From contig NZ_SRXV01000003.1 of assembly GCF_004793635.1 (NCBI RefSeq), positions 558,001 to 622,000 on the forward strand: a DNA stretch of 64,000 bases. The letters run 5' to 3'. A program made the translations under genes and the position numbers. Shown here one piece after another: positions 17,975 through 26,802 of the stretch. Numbering within the stretch: the stretch's first letter is position 1; the number at the start of each line of letters is the position of its first letter. The notes below the pieces were generated by a model. The model had not been told where the DNA came from, made no database searches, and saw nothing but the letters and a program-made list of their open reading frames with translations. This stretch comes from Marinicauda pacifica. GTDB lineage: Bacteria; Pseudomonadota; Alphaproteobacteria; Caulobacterales; Maricaulaceae.

Positions 17975-19017
17975 AGGTCAAACCGCGCGATATCCCTGCC
18001 TTCATCTCTGAACCGCCGGGTGCTCTGGCTGTCTTCCTGGTGTTCGGTCCGGAGGGCGGGCTGGTGCGCGAGCGGGCTCAGACCCTCGTGCGGGCCCTGA
18101 TCGAGGATCCCGACGATCCGTTTGCGGTCAGCCGCCTGTCGGAGGACGATCTCAAATCCGATCCGGCCGCGCTGGGCGACGCCATGGCCGCATTGTCGAT
18201 GATCGGGGGCGACCGTCTGGTCCGGCTCCGCCTGTCGGGAGATTCGGCGCCTGCCGCGTCCTGGCTGAAGGATTTTCAGGCCGGTCACGCCCCGGCCGAG
18301 GCCCGTCTCGTCATCGAGGCGGGCGATCTGAAGAAGGGCTCCAGGCTGCGCAAGCTGGCCGAGGAGGGCGATCGCTGCGCCGCGCTCGCCTGTTACGCGG
18401 AAAGCGGCGGCGACATCGTGCGCTTCGCCGAGGAATTGCTGGCTGAAGAGCGTCTGAGCCTGGCGCCCGAGGCCAAGGCCTTCTTCGTGCCCCTCATTGA
18501 AGGCAATCGCCAGCTTGCCCGCGCCGAGATCGAGAAACTCATCCTCTACAAGGGCACGCTGGAGCAGCGCGGCCAGGAAGCCGGTCTGATCTCGCGCGAT
18601 GACATTGCCGATGTCTGCGCCGCAGCCGGCGATGCCGCGCTCGATCAGGTGGTCGATCCGGCGCTCCTGGGCGATGCGGCCGGCGCCGATCGCGGCTATG
18701 GCCGGGCCATGGCCTCGGGCCTGTCGGCGGTCGGCGTGCTGCGTGCCCTCCAGCGCAAGATCGATCAGATCGATGTGGCCGCGGCTTCGGGCGGCGATAC
18801 CGGCGCGATGATGCGCGCGGGCGTCCCGCGCTTCGGTCCCCCCGCCGACCTCTTCCGCCAGCAGAGCCGGCTCTGGACCGGGCGGCGGCTCGAGCATGCG
18901 CGCAAGCTCGCCTTCGATGCCGAGCGGGCGGTCAAGCGCTCCGGCGCCCCGGCCGAAGCCATTGTCGGCGAACTTTTGATCCGGATCGCGCGCGGCGCCC
19001 AGTCGGCCCGACGCTGA
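17971..19017 (+). CDS. holA: DNA polymerase III subunit delta
   Basis: A 348-residue clamp-loader delta subunit, normal length. It opens the beta sliding clamp within the tau/delta/delta' complex. Motifs seen: the N-terminal VFLVFGPEGGLVRERAQTLV, ALSMIGGDRLVRLR, and the C-terminal FGPPADLFRQQSRLWTGRRL. It starts with GTG in a GTGA overlap with the lptE stop. It converges with parB. The lptE-holA-parB arrangement is conserved in Caulobacter relatives. Confidence 0.92.
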   Translation: MKVKPRDIPAFISEPPGALAVFLVFGPEGGLVRERAQTLVRALIEDPDDPFAVSRLSEDDLKSDPAALGDAMAALSMIGGDRLVRLRLSGDSAPAASWLKDFQAGHAPAEARLVIEAGDLKKGSRLRKLAEEGDRCAALACYAESGGDIVRFAEELLAEERLSLAPEAKAFFVPLIEGNRQLARAEIEKLILYKGTLEQRGQEAGLISRDDIADVCAAAGDAALDQVVDPALLGDAAGADRGYGRAMASGLSAVGVLRALQRKIDQIDVAAASGGDTGAMMRAGVPRFGPPADLFRQQSRLWTGRRLEHARKLAFDAERAVKRSGAPAEAIVGELLIRIARGAQSARR

Positions 19018-19023
19018 CCCGAT

Positions 19024-19059
19024 TTCGACCCTAATTAAATCAACAGGTTGCGGGTCGAA
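19024..19059. repeat. Inverted repeat between holA and parB
   Basis: TTCGACCC (19024-19031) and GGGTCGAA (19052-19059) flank a 20-bp A/T-rich spacer just beyond the holA stop. It may be a weak shared terminator or a protein site. Confidence 0.3.
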
Positions 19060-19150
19060 TTCGATTCTGGCGCAGTGAAGCGTACCCAGCCCCACCGTCT
19101 GGAATTTTAGCGCGTCACAGCGCCGCATGTTTGACGTGTATTTTCGCCGA

Positions 19151-20074
19151 TTACGACTTTGAGAGCTGGCTCAGTCGCCGGCAGAGCTCGTCGAGCTGTT
19201 CCAGCGTCGAGTAGCGAATGCGCAGCTCTCCGGCATCGCCCTGGTGACGCAGATCGACCGCCAGGCCCAGGCGCTGGGAGAGATCGGTTTCCAGCGCGCG
19301 CGTATCGGGATCTTTCTCTGCGGGCGCTCCCCCCGTTTTCGGACCGGAGCCCGGCCGGGTCGATGCCCCGGCGGTGCGTGCTGCCGCTTCGGTCGCGCGC
19401 ACCGACAGGCCCTCGGCAATGACGCGCCGGGCGAGCGCTTCGGGATCCGGCGACGCCGCGACGGCCCGGGCATGACCCGCACTCAGCTCGCCGGCCTCAA
19501 GATGGGTCAACACGCTGTCGGGCAGCGAGAGCAGCCGCATCGTGTTGGCGATGTGCACACGCGACTTTCCGACCGCGCGCGCCACCTCGTCCTGGGTATG
19601 ACCGAATGTGTCGATCAGCTGGCGGAAGGCCCGCGCTTCCTCCACTACATTAAGATCGGCCCGCTGGACGTTCTCGACAATGGCGATTTCAAGCGTTTCG
19701 CGGTCGGTGAACTCGCGCACGATGACCGGCACTTCATGCAGGCGCGCACGCTGCGCCGCCCGCCAGCGGCGTTCCCCGGCCACGATCTGGTAGCGCTCGG
19801 CACTACCGGGCATCGGCCGGACCAGGAGCGGTTGAAGCACGCCCTTGTCGGCAATGGATTCGGCGAGTTCGGACAGCTCGGCTTCGCTGAAGCTCTTGCG
19901 CGGCTGGCTGGCATTCGGTTCGATCAGCTCGACCGGCAGGCTGCGTACGCCCGTGCCGCCACCGCCCGAGCCGGACTCGTGACCGCGGGCCGCATCGGCC
20001 TCGTCACCCTCGTCGAACAGAGCCGAGAGCCCACGGCCGAGACCGCGGGTGCGCGCTTCCTTCTCGCCACTCAT
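19151..20074 (-). CDS. parB: Chromosome-partitioning protein ParB
   Basis: A 307-residue CTPase/centromere-binding protein that loads at parS and slides along DNA. The N-terminal tail (GLGRGLSALFDEGD) carries the ParA-contacting segment. The CTP-binding motifs are intact: QPRKSF, GERRWRAAQRA and ENVQRADLN. The helix-turn-helix that reads parS (TQDEVARAVGKSRVHIANTM) and the C-terminal dimerisation domain follow. The start overlaps parA by 4 nt. Five parS-like sites lie upstream in the same gene cluster. Confidence 0.97.
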   Translation of the reverse strand: MSGEKEARTRGLGRGLSALFDEGDEADAARGHESGSGGGGTGVRSLPVELIEPNASQPRKSFSEAELSELAESIADKGVLQPLLVRPMPGSAERYQIVAGERRWRAAQRARLHEVPVIVREFTDRETLEIAIVENVQRADLNVVEEARAFRQLIDTFGHTQDEVARAVGKSRVHIANTMRLLSLPDSVLTHLEAGELSAGHARAVAASPDPEALARRVIAEGLSVRATEAAARTAGASTRPGSGPKTGGAPAEKDPDTRALETDLSQRLGLAVDLRHQGDAGELRIRYSTLEQLDELCRRLSQLSKS

Positions 20075-20901
20075 GCGCTGACAGCCTCAGGCGTGCTGCG
20101 CTCCTGGCGCACGACTTCCTTGGCCAGGCTGATATAGGCCTGCGCACCGGTGCACGCCATGTCGTAGAGGAGGACCGGCTTGCCGAAGGACGGCGCTTCG
20201 GAGACGCGCACATTGCGCGGGATCATCGTGTCATAGACCTTGTCGCCGAAATGCTCGCGCACATCGGCGGCCACCTGGCCGGACAGATTGTTGCGCTTGT
20301 CATACATGGTCAGCACTACGCCCTGGATCTGCAGGTCCTTGTTCAGATTGGCGCGCACCAGCTCGATCGTGCGCATGAGCTGGGACAGACCCTCCAGCGC
20401 GAAGAACTCGCACTGCAGCGGCACCAGCACCGAATCCGCGGCGGTCATCGCGTTGACAGTCAACAGGTTGAGCGAGGGCGGGCAATCGATCAGCACGTAG
20501 TCGCACTGCGCCTGACGCGCGCTGAGTGCCCGGCGGAAGCGGTCGATCGCATGGCGCAGCCGGTAGGACCGGCGTGGCGCATTCGACAATTCCAGCTCCG
20601 CCCCGGACAGGTCGGCGTCGGACGGGATGATGGACAGGCCCGGCACCGCGGTATCGATCAGCGCATCTTCCATCGCGCGTTCGGAGACCAGCACGTCATA
20701 GGAGGTCGCCCGGCGCGCGGCGCGGCCGACGCCCAGACCGGTCGAGGCGTTGCCCTGCGGGTCGAGATCGAGGACCACCACCTGCTTGCCGATCGCGGCC
20801 AGCGCCGTGGCCAGGTTGATCGCCGTGGTCGTCTTGCCCACACCGCCCTTCTGGTTGGCGATGGCAATCACTTTGGGCGGGCCGTTTTTAAGATCAGACA
20901 C
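20071..20901 (-). CDS. parA: Chromosome-partitioning ATPase ParA
   Basis: A 276-residue deviant-Walker P-loop ATPase that moves ParB-parS complexes. The Walker A KGGVGKTT is near residue 20, with DLDPQGNASTGLG (A') and DYVLIDCPPSLNLLTVNAM (B) following. The C-terminal region IPRNVRVSEAPSFGKPVLLY is canonical. It overlaps rsmG by 8 nt and parB by 4 nt, within the operon mnmG-rsmG-parA-parB. Confidence 0.97.
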   Translation of the reverse strand: MSDLKNGPPKVIAIANQKGGVGKTTTAINLATALAAIGKQVVVLDLDPQGNASTGLGVGRAARRATSYDVLVSERAMEDALIDTAVPGLSIIPSDADLSGAELELSNAPRRSYRLRHAIDRFRRALSARQAQCDYVLIDCPPSLNLLTVNAMTAADSVLVPLQCEFFALEGLSQLMRTIELVRANLNKDLQIQGVVLTMYDKRNNLSGQVAADVREHFGDKVYDTMIPRNVRVSEAPSFGKPVLLYDMACTGAQAYISLAKEVVRQERSTPEAVSA

Positions 20902-21529
20902 GGGTCACATCCTCGATGCGCAGAATTGCGGCGTCAGGCGACGTCAGGCTGGGTATGACGTCCAGATTGAAGGTCCAGCTTTTACGGGCCTCGGTCAATT
21001 CCTCACCGTAGCGCGCGCCCTTGGGGAACAGACAAATCGCGCCGTTATCCACAAAGGGTTTCGCATACTCGATAAGGCGCGTCAGCGATGTAAGCGCACG
21101 CGCGGTTACCACTTGGTAGCGCGAATGCGGGTCCAGGCTTTCCGCGCGCACCGGCTTGACGATGGCCGGCGCCTTCGTCGCGTCGGCGACATCGCGCAGG
21201 AAGCTCGCTTTCTTCTGTACCGATTCCACCAGCGTGACGCTGCCCTCGCCACCGCGTTCCATCAGGGCAAATGCAATGGCGAAGCCCGGAAAGCCCGCGC
21301 CGGCACCGAGGTCCAGCCAGTGATCGGCCTCGGGCGCATGGGTCTGGATTTGCCAGCTATCGAGCGCATGGCGGTGCCAGAAATCGGGCAGGGTCGAGCG
21401 CCCTACCAGATTCATCACCGCGTTGCGCTCTTCCAGCATGGACCGCCAGGTCTCGTAGCGCGCCAGTGTTTCACGTGAAACACCGGTGCGTTCGCGAAAG
21501 CCGTCTGCGTCCAGTCCTTCGTCCAGCAT
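20894..21529 (-). CDS. rsmG: 16S rRNA m7G527 methyltransferase RsmG (GidB)
   Basis: A 211-residue SAM-dependent methyltransferase acting on G527 of 16S rRNA. The SAM motif is DLGAGAGFPGFAIA, preceded by NLVGRSTLPDFWHRHALDS, which is diagnostic of RsmG. A perfect parS site lies in its 5' part (21467-21482) and encodes VSRET. The ATG is 2 bp after the mnmG stop. Confidence 0.95.
   Translation of the reverse strand: MLDEGLDADGFRERTGVSRETLARYETWRSMLEERNAVMNLVGRSTLPDFWHRHALDSWQIQTHAPEADHWLDLGAGAGFPGFAIAFALMERGGEGSVTLVESVQKKASFLRDVADATKAPAIVKPVRAESLDPHSRYQVVTARALTSLTRLIEYAKPFVDNGAICLFPKGARYGEELTEARKSWTFNLDVIPSLTSPDAAILRIEDVTRV
21467..21482. other. parS site 1 (inside rsmG)
   Basis: A perfect 16-bp palindrome TGTTTCACGTGAAACA, identical to the universal bacterial parS consensus. 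It lies in the 5' coding region of rsmG. Confidence 0.95.
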
Positions 21530-21531
21530 CG

Positions 21532-23418
21532 TCAGGATACTTTCTGCCGTGAGGCACGTTTCAGGTGAGCCAGCAGCGCGGTCAGCGCCCCGGGCGTCAC
21601 GCCTTCCACCCGGCCGGCCTGGCCCAGCGTCGCCGGAGCGGCCGATTTCAGCTTCTCGCGGACCTCGTTGGACAAGCCGCCCACCTCGCCATAATCGAAA
21701 TCGCCCGGAATCCGGACTCCCTCATCTCGGCGGAAAGCCAGGATGTCGGCCTCCTGCCGGTCGAGATATCCATGGTAGACCGAGTCGATCTGGATCTGCT
21801 CGGCCACGGCCTTGGGCAAGGCGTCCAGCTCCGGCCAAATCCGCGTTATCTCGGCCCAGCCGACGCTCGGGTGGGACAGAAGCTCGAAGATATTCCGGCG
21901 CCGGCCATCCTGGTTCACCGTCAGGCCGGCCTTGGCCGCCTCGTTCGGCGTCAGGGTCAGTTCGGTCGCGCGCGCCCGTGCCGCCGCCAGGGCCGTCTGC
22001 TTCTCGCGCCAGGATGTTTCACGTGAAACACTCGCAATCCCCAGCTCGATGGCCCGGTCGGTCAGGCGTTGATCGGCATTGTCGGCACGCAGCGTCAGCC
22101 GGTATTCGGCCCGCGAGGTGAACATGCGGTAGGGCTCGCTCACCCCCCGCGTCGTCAGATCGTCGATCAGCACACCGATATAGGCCTCGGAGCGGTCCAG
22201 GATGAAAGGCGCGGACTCGCCCGCCGCCCGCGCCGCATTGAGGCCGGCCATCAGGCCTTGCGCCGCCGCTTCCTCATAACCGGTCGTTCCGTTGATCTGC
22301 CCAGCCAGGTAGAGCCCCGGCAGGCGGCGCACTTCCAGCGCGGCGTTCAATTCTCGCGGATCGACATAGTCATACTCGATGGCATAGCCGTAGCGCTTGA
22401 CCTTTGCCCGCTCCAGACCGGGCAGCGTCTTCAGGAAGGCGTCCTGCACGTCCGCCGGCAGGGAGGTCGAGATCCCGTTGGGATAGACCGTGTCGTCATC
22501 CAGCCCCTCGGGCTCCAGGAAAACCTGATGGCTCGTCCGGTCGGCAAAGCGCACCACCTTGTCCTCGATGGACGGGCAATAGCGCGGCCCCTTGCCGGAG
22601 ACATGCCCGCCATACACCGCCGACTGGCCCAGATTGTCGGCAATGATCTTGTGCGTCGCCTCGGTCGTCCGGGTAATACCGCAGGCAATCTGCGGCACGG
22701 TGATCGTCCCGGTCAGGAAGGAGAACGGCACCGGCTCTTCGTCCGCCGCCTGCATCTCCAACGACGCCCAGTCGATGGACGCCGAGTCCAGCCTTGCGGG
22801 CGTGCCCGTTTTCAACCGGCCCATATCCAGACCCAGCCCGTACAGCCGGTCGCCCAGCCCGTTGGCCGGCGCCTCGCCATCGCGGCCCGCCGGGATGCGC
22901 TCGTCACCGCGATGGATCATGCCTTTCAGGAAGGTCCCGGTCGTCAGCACCACTGCCCCTGCCCGGAACGCCCGGCCCTGCGCGTCGACTGCCCCGGTGC
23001 ACCGATCCCCCTCGACGATCAGATCCTCGACCGCCGCTTCGCAGATGGAGAGATTGGGCGTGGCGACCATTTCCGCCTGCATCGCCTCGCGATAGAGCTT
23101 GCGGTCCGACTGCGTGCGCGGGCCGCGCACAGCAGGTCCCTTGGACCGGTTCAGCAGCCGGAACTGGATGCCGGACGCATCCGCGATCCGGCCCATCACC
23201 CCGTCCAGCGCATCGATCTCGCGGACCAGATGGCCCTTGCCCAGACCGCCAATGGCCGGGTTGCAGCTCATCTCGCCAATCGTGGAAAACCGGTGCGTCA
23301 GCAGCAGCGTCGCCGCGCCGGCGCGTGCGGAGGCCGATGCGGCTTCGCAGCCGGCATGGCCTCCACCGATAATGATGACGTCCCAGCGCCGGGCTGAGGC
23401 GGTAGCATCGAGAGTCAT
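21532..23418 (-). CDS. mnmG: tRNA U34 carboxymethylaminomethyl modification enzyme MnmG (GidA)
   Basis: A 628-residue FAD enzyme that works with MnmE to modify U34 of certain tRNAs. The FAD motif [13 protein letters not shown] begins near residue 17; the GidA signatures [20 protein letters not shown] and [20 protein letters not shown] are intact. The C-terminal MnmE-binding region follows. The start at 23418 gives the normal length; a longer frame to 23526 would run into parS site 3. It is the first gene of the rsmG-parA-parB operon and carries parS site 2 in its 3' half. Confidence 0.96.
   Translation of the reverse strand: MTLDATASARRWDVIIIGGGHAGCEAASASARAGAATLLLTHRFSTIGEMSCNPAIGGLGKGHLVREIDALDGVMGRIADASGIQFRLLNRSKGPAVRGPRTQSDRKLYREAMQAEMVATPNLSICEAAVEDLIVEGDRCTGAVDAQGRAFRAGAVVLTTGTFLKGMIHRGDERIPAGRDGEAPANGLGDRLYGLGLDMGRLKTGTPARLDSASIDWASLEMQAADEEPVPFSFLTGTITVPQIACGITRTTEATHKIIADNLGQSAVYGGHVSGKGPRYCPSIEDKVVRFADRTSHQVFLEPEGLDDDTVYPNGISTSLPADVQDAFLKTLPGLERAKVKRYGYAIEYDYVDPRELNAALEVRRLPGLYLAGQINGTTGYEEAAAQGLMAGLNAARAAGESAPFILDRSEAYIGVLIDDLTTRGVSEPYRMFTSRAEYRLTLRADNADQRLTDRAIELGIASVSRETSWREKQTALAAARARATELTLTPNEAAKAGLTVNQDGRRRNIFELLSHPSVGWAEITRIWPELDALPKAVAEQIQIDSVYHGYLDRQEADILAFRRDEGVRIPGDFDYGEVGGLSNEVREKLKSAAPATLGQAGRVEGVTPGALTALLAHLKRASRQKVS
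22015..22030. other. parS site 2 (inside mnmG)
   Basis: A perfect TGTTTCACGTGAAACA inside mnmG, encoding VSRET on the coding strand. Confidence 0.95.
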
Positions 23419-23525
23419 GGGAAAAATCCGTCGACGGCCCAGGGCGCGCCCGCGGCGCGCATTCCGTTGCCTGTCAGATAAGCGAAGACGGTGGAAAAGT
23501 CGAGATGTCGCGCTGACCGCCTTCA

Positions 23526-23541
23526 TGTTTCACGTGAAACA
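23526..23541. other. parS site 3 (between mnmE and mnmG)
   Basis: A perfect TGTTTCACGTGAAACA in the mnmE-mnmG intergenic region, about 108 bp upstream of the mnmG start. It is the only perfect site outside a gene. Confidence 0.95.
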
Positions 23542-23557
23542 TTTCGCCCGACCGCGC

Positions 23558-24919
23558 CTATTTCCCGATGCAGAACTGACTGAACACCCGGTCCAGCACA
23601 TCTTCGACATCAACCCGCCCCGTCAGGCTCTCCAGCGCTCTTACCGCCAGATGCAGATCGGCCCCCGCGAGCTCTGGATGCACGCCGAGTTGAGCCCGCG
23701 CCCGCTCCAGCGCTTCCAGGGCTTCGCCCACCGCCCGGCGATGGCGCGCCCGCGACAGCGCCGGGGTTTCCCGCGACCCGAGACGCTCGAACACGATCTC
23801 GTCGATCAGACCTTCCAGGGCGTCGAGGCCCGCGCTGGTCTTCGCCGAAACCCGAACCATCCGCGCCGCATCGGCATCGCTCAGACCGGCGCTGGCATCG
23901 CCCGGCTCCAGATCCGCCTTGTTCAGGGCAATGAGATCGCCGGCCCGGAGTCTCGGCTGCAAGGCCCGCCATTGTTCGGCTGTTTCACGTGAAACATCGA
24001 TCACCGCGATACGCAGATCGGCATCTTCGGCACGCGCCAGGGCCCGGCGCACACCTTCGGCCTCCACCGCATCGGCGGCCTCGCGCAGCCCGGCCGTGTC
24101 GGCCAGGATGACCGGGAAGCCGGACCGGACCTGGCGCACCTCGACCACGTCCCGGGTCGTCCCGGGAATGTCGGTCACGATCGCGGCCTCACGCCGCGCC
24201 AGCGCATTCAGGATCGAGGACTTGCCGGCATTGGGCTCGCCGATCAGGGCGATGGTGAAGCCCTCGCGCACCCGCTCCCCGCGACGCTCATCGGCCAGGT
24301 GATCGCGCAGCGCCTCGATCAGCGCGCCCAGCGGCGCGGCCCCGGTGTGCGACAGCGCATCGGGAACATCGTCTTCATCGGGAAAATCGATCTCGCCCTC
24401 GATCGCGGCCAGTATGGTGATGAGCTGCTCGCGCCAGTCCTCGTAGAGGCTTTTCAGCGCGCCGGTCATTTGCGACAGGGCCTGGGCGCGCTGGCCTTCG
24501 GTTTCGGCATCGACCAGGTCGGCAAGCCCCTCCGCCTCGGTCAGATCCATCTTGTCATTCTCGAAGGCCCGCCGGGTGAACTCGCCAGGCTCGGCCGGAC
24601 GCGCACCGGCGGCCAGAAGCGCCTCGCTCATCGCCGAGACCACGGCCGGTCCGCCATGCACGTGAAACTCCGCGCAGTCCTCGCCGGTAAAGCTCGCCGG
24701 TCCGGGAAACCACAGGACCAGCCCGCGGTCGATTATCGTCGCATCCGGCGTCGGCGCGTCCGGCGCGCGCAAATCGCGCAGGGCCGCAGCGCGCGGCGCA
24801 GGCCGGGTGCCGGATATCAGACCATCCAGAACGGCGCCGGCCTGCGGGCCGCTCACCCGCAGCACCGCGACCCCGGCGCGGCCGGGTGCGGAGGCGAGCG
24901 CAAAGATGGTGTCACTCAT
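23558..24919 (-). CDS. mnmE: tRNA modification GTPase MnmE (TrmE)
   Basis: A 453-residue GTPase, the partner of MnmG. The N-terminal tetrahydrofolate domain contains CAEFHVHGGPAVV. The G domain contains GEPNAGKSS (G1), DTAG (G3) and NKAD (G4). The C-terminal FCIGK with the catalytic Cys is intact. A perfect parS lies in the G-domain coding region (VSRET). It is separated from mnmG by 139 bp that include parS site 3. Confidence 0.96.
   Translation of the reverse strand: MSDTIFALASAPGRAGVAVLRVSGPQAGAVLDGLISGTRPAPRAAALRDLRAPDAPTPDATIIDRGLVLWFPGPASFTGEDCAEFHVHGGPAVVSAMSEALLAAGARPAEPGEFTRRAFENDKMDLTEAEGLADLVDAETEGQRAQALSQMTGALKSLYEDWREQLITILAAIEGEIDFPDEDDVPDALSHTGAAPLGALIEALRDHLADERRGERVREGFTIALIGEPNAGKSSILNALARREAAIVTDIPGTTRDVVEVRQVRSGFPVILADTAGLREAADAVEAEGVRRALARAEDADLRIAVIDVSRETAEQWRALQPRLRAGDLIALNKADLEPGDASAGLSDADAARMVRVSAKTSAGLDALEGLIDEIVFERLGSRETPALSRARHRRAVGEALEALERARAQLGVHPELAGADLHLAVRALESLTGRVDVEDVLDRVFSQFCIGK
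23981..23996. other. parS site 4 (inside mnmE)
   Basis: A perfect TGTTTCACGTGAAACA within mnmE, again in the frame that encodes VSRET. Confidence 0.95.
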
Positions 24920-25060
24920 CGTCTATACTCTCCTGGATCCGGCCTCGAACCGGATACAATCGAATGGCACATGGCACAAACGGACCGGTCATGTGTTGTG
25001 CCCAGGGGAGGCATGGCCTTCCCCTTCGTCAGTCCGCAACCGATCACAGGAGAGTCCCGC

Positions 25061-25741
25061 ATGGCTGGTCAGACCGTCACCATTACCACGCCCGATGGCA
25101 GCTTCGAGGCCTATCAGAACGGCGCCGGGCCCGGCCTGGTCGTGATTCAGGAGATTTTCGGCATCAACCAGGTCATGCGCGATCTATGCGACGACTTTGC
25201 GGAGCAGGGCTACACGGCGATCTGCCCTGACCTGTTCTGGCGTATGAAGCCTGGCGTCGAACTGACTGACAAGACCGAGGAAGAATGGAATCAAGCCTTT
25301 GAATATATGAATAATTTTGACATAGACAAAGGCGTGGACGACATCGCGCAGACCATCGATTACGCCCGCCGGACGGGCACCGGCAAGGTCGGGGCCGTCG
25401 GCTACTGCCTCGGTGGCCTGCTCGCCTATCTCACCGCCTGCCGCACCGACAGCGACGCGACCGTCGGCTATTACGGCGTCAATGTCGACAAATATCTCGA
25501 CGAAGCCTCGAAGATCGAGCGCCCCCTCACCCTGCACATCGCCGCGGAAGACCGTTTCGTGGACAAGGACCAGCAGAAGGCGATGATCGACGGGCTGGAA
25601 GATAATCCGCATACGACGCTTTTCCGGTATGAGGGCGTCGATCATGCCTTTGCACGCGAGGGCGGAGAGCATTATGACGCGGAAGCTGCCGGTCTCGCGA
25701 ATACGAGAACGCGCAAGTTTTTCCAGGATCATCTCGGCTAA
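25061..25741 (+). CDS. Dienelactone hydrolase family protein
   Basis: A 226-residue alpha/beta hydrolase. The Cys-Asp-His triad is visible: GAVGYCLGG (Cys near 116), AAEDRFVDKD and GVDHAFARE. The conserved Glu of the family is in VVIQEIFGINQVMRD. The prototype opens dienelactones in chlorocatechol breakdown, but most genomic members are of unknown substrate, and no catabolic genes lie nearby. The ATG at 25061 follows AGGAG by 8 bp. GDPD follows after 23 bp, possibly as an operon. Confidence 0.88.
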   Translation: MAGQTVTITTPDGSFEAYQNGAGPGLVVIQEIFGINQVMRDLCDDFAEQGYTAICPDLFWRMKPGVELTDKTEEEWNQAFEYMNNFDIDKGVDDIAQTIDYARRTGTGKVGAVGYCLGGLLAYLTACRTDSDATVGYYGVNVDKYLDEASKIERPLTLHIAAEDRFVDKDQQKAMIDGLEDNPHTTLFRYEGVDHAFAREGGEHYDAEAAGLANTRTRKFFQDHLG

Positions 25742-25764
25742 CCTGTCGCAAAGGCCCACCCATC

Positions 25765-26727
25765 ATGACGTCTTCCTCCCTGCTGCGCTTGATCGCGGCC
25801 GCCCCGCTGCCCCTCCTCGGGGCGCTGACCCTTGCCGCTTGCGGGCCACGCGGGGAGAGCTACGAGGCCGCACGCGCCGAGACCGACCAGTCGGCCATCG
25901 AAACCCGCTGGCTGGACGGCGTGTCCCTGGGTTCCTGGCTCGATTGCACGCGCGAGAGCGGAGCGACTTTGGTTCAGGCCCATCGCGGCGGGCCGCGTCC
26001 GGGCTATGCCGAAAACGCGATCTCGACCTTCGAGCGTTCGATCGAGGACGGTGCGGTGTTTCTGGAAATGGACGTCGCGCGGACCCAGGACGGCGTCCTG
26101 GTGCTGATGCACGACGACACGGTGGACCGCACGACCACCGGGACCGGGCGGGTCGATGCGATGACGCTGGAGGAATTCCAGGCGCTGCGCCTCGTCGATG
26201 AGACCGGCCAAGCGCTGGACGAGGCCCCGCCCACCTTTGCCCAGGCCCTCGCCGCGCTCGACGGGATCGGAATCGCCCAGGTCGATCTCAAAGACATCAC
26301 GCTGGACCAGGCCATCTCCGGACTGGAAGAGGGCGGCGCCATCGATCGCGCCGTCCTCATCACCTACTCGCTCGATGACGCCATCGCGGCGCACCGGCGC
26401 GCGCCCGAGCTGATGGTCTCGGCCGGATTGTTCAGCCAGGCCGATTTTGACCGGCTGCGCGAAAACGATGTCGACCTGACCCGCATCGTCGCCTGGCTCG
26501 GCCTCGGCAGCGGTGAGCCGGAATTCGACGCATGGCTCGCCGGTCAGGGCATCGAGACCAGCTTTGGCGACTTCCGCGCCGAGGCAGCCGGCACGGCCGA
26601 TTATCTCGAAATGTCCGACAACGGTGCGGAGGTCATTTCCGTCAACGATGTCGAGGCCGCCGCCCGGGCCTTGCGCGCCGCACAGACCGCCCGCGGCGTC
26701 CTGGCCAGCTGCCAGGCCGCGCGCTGA
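25765..26727 (+). CDS. Glycerophosphodiester phosphodiesterase-family lipoprotein
   Basis: A 320-residue protein with signal peptide and lipobox TLAAC (Cys near residue 29). The GDPD catalytic motif is visible as QAHRGGPRPGYAENAISTFE, then EMDVARTQDGVLVLMHDDTV with the metal-binding Glu/Asp and the second His, and TTGTGRV. GDPDs hydrolyse glycerophosphodiesters to glycerol-3-phosphate. A lipid anchor suggests periplasmic scavenging; this is inference. Three bp after the stop lies parS site 5. Confidence 0.88.
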   Translation: MTSSSLLRLIAAAPLPLLGALTLAACGPRGESYEAARAETDQSAIETRWLDGVSLGSWLDCTRESGATLVQAHRGGPRPGYAENAISTFERSIEDGAVFLEMDVARTQDGVLVLMHDDTVDRTTTGTGRVDAMTLEEFQALRLVDETGQALDEAPPTFAQALAALDGIGIAQVDLKDITLDQAISGLEEGGAIDRAVLITYSLDDAIAAHRRAPELMVSAGLFSQADFDRLRENDVDLTRIVAWLGLGSGEPEFDAWLAGQGIETSFGDFRAEAAGTADYLEMSDNGAEVISVNDVEAAARALRAAQTARGVLASCQAAR

Positions 26728-26729
26728 GA

Positions 26730-26745
26730 CGTTTCACGTGAAACA
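26730..26745. other. parS-like site 5 (near-perfect)
   Basis: CGTTTCACGTGAAACA, 15 of 16 matches to parS (first base differs). It starts 3 bp after the GDPD stop and its last base begins the adjacent 15-bp inverted repeat. Confidence 0.85.
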
Positions 26746-26788
26746 TGACACGGCCGCCCGCGGACACTTTCCGGGGCGGCCGTGTCAT
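26745..26788. terminator. Long inverted repeat between convergent genes
   Basis: A perfect 15-bp stem (26745-26759 with 26774-26788, ATGACACGGCCGCCC) with a 14-nt loop. No T-run follows on the plus strand. It lies between GDPD and the GST gene and probably ends transcription from both. Confidence 0.65.
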
Positions 26789-26802
26789 GATCGGGGCTGA
26801 TC

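Noticed and set aside
24659..24668. CACGTGAAAC half parS in mnmE
   Set aside because: Only one arm matches; it encodes the conserved HVHGG motif of MnmE, so it is explained by protein sequence.
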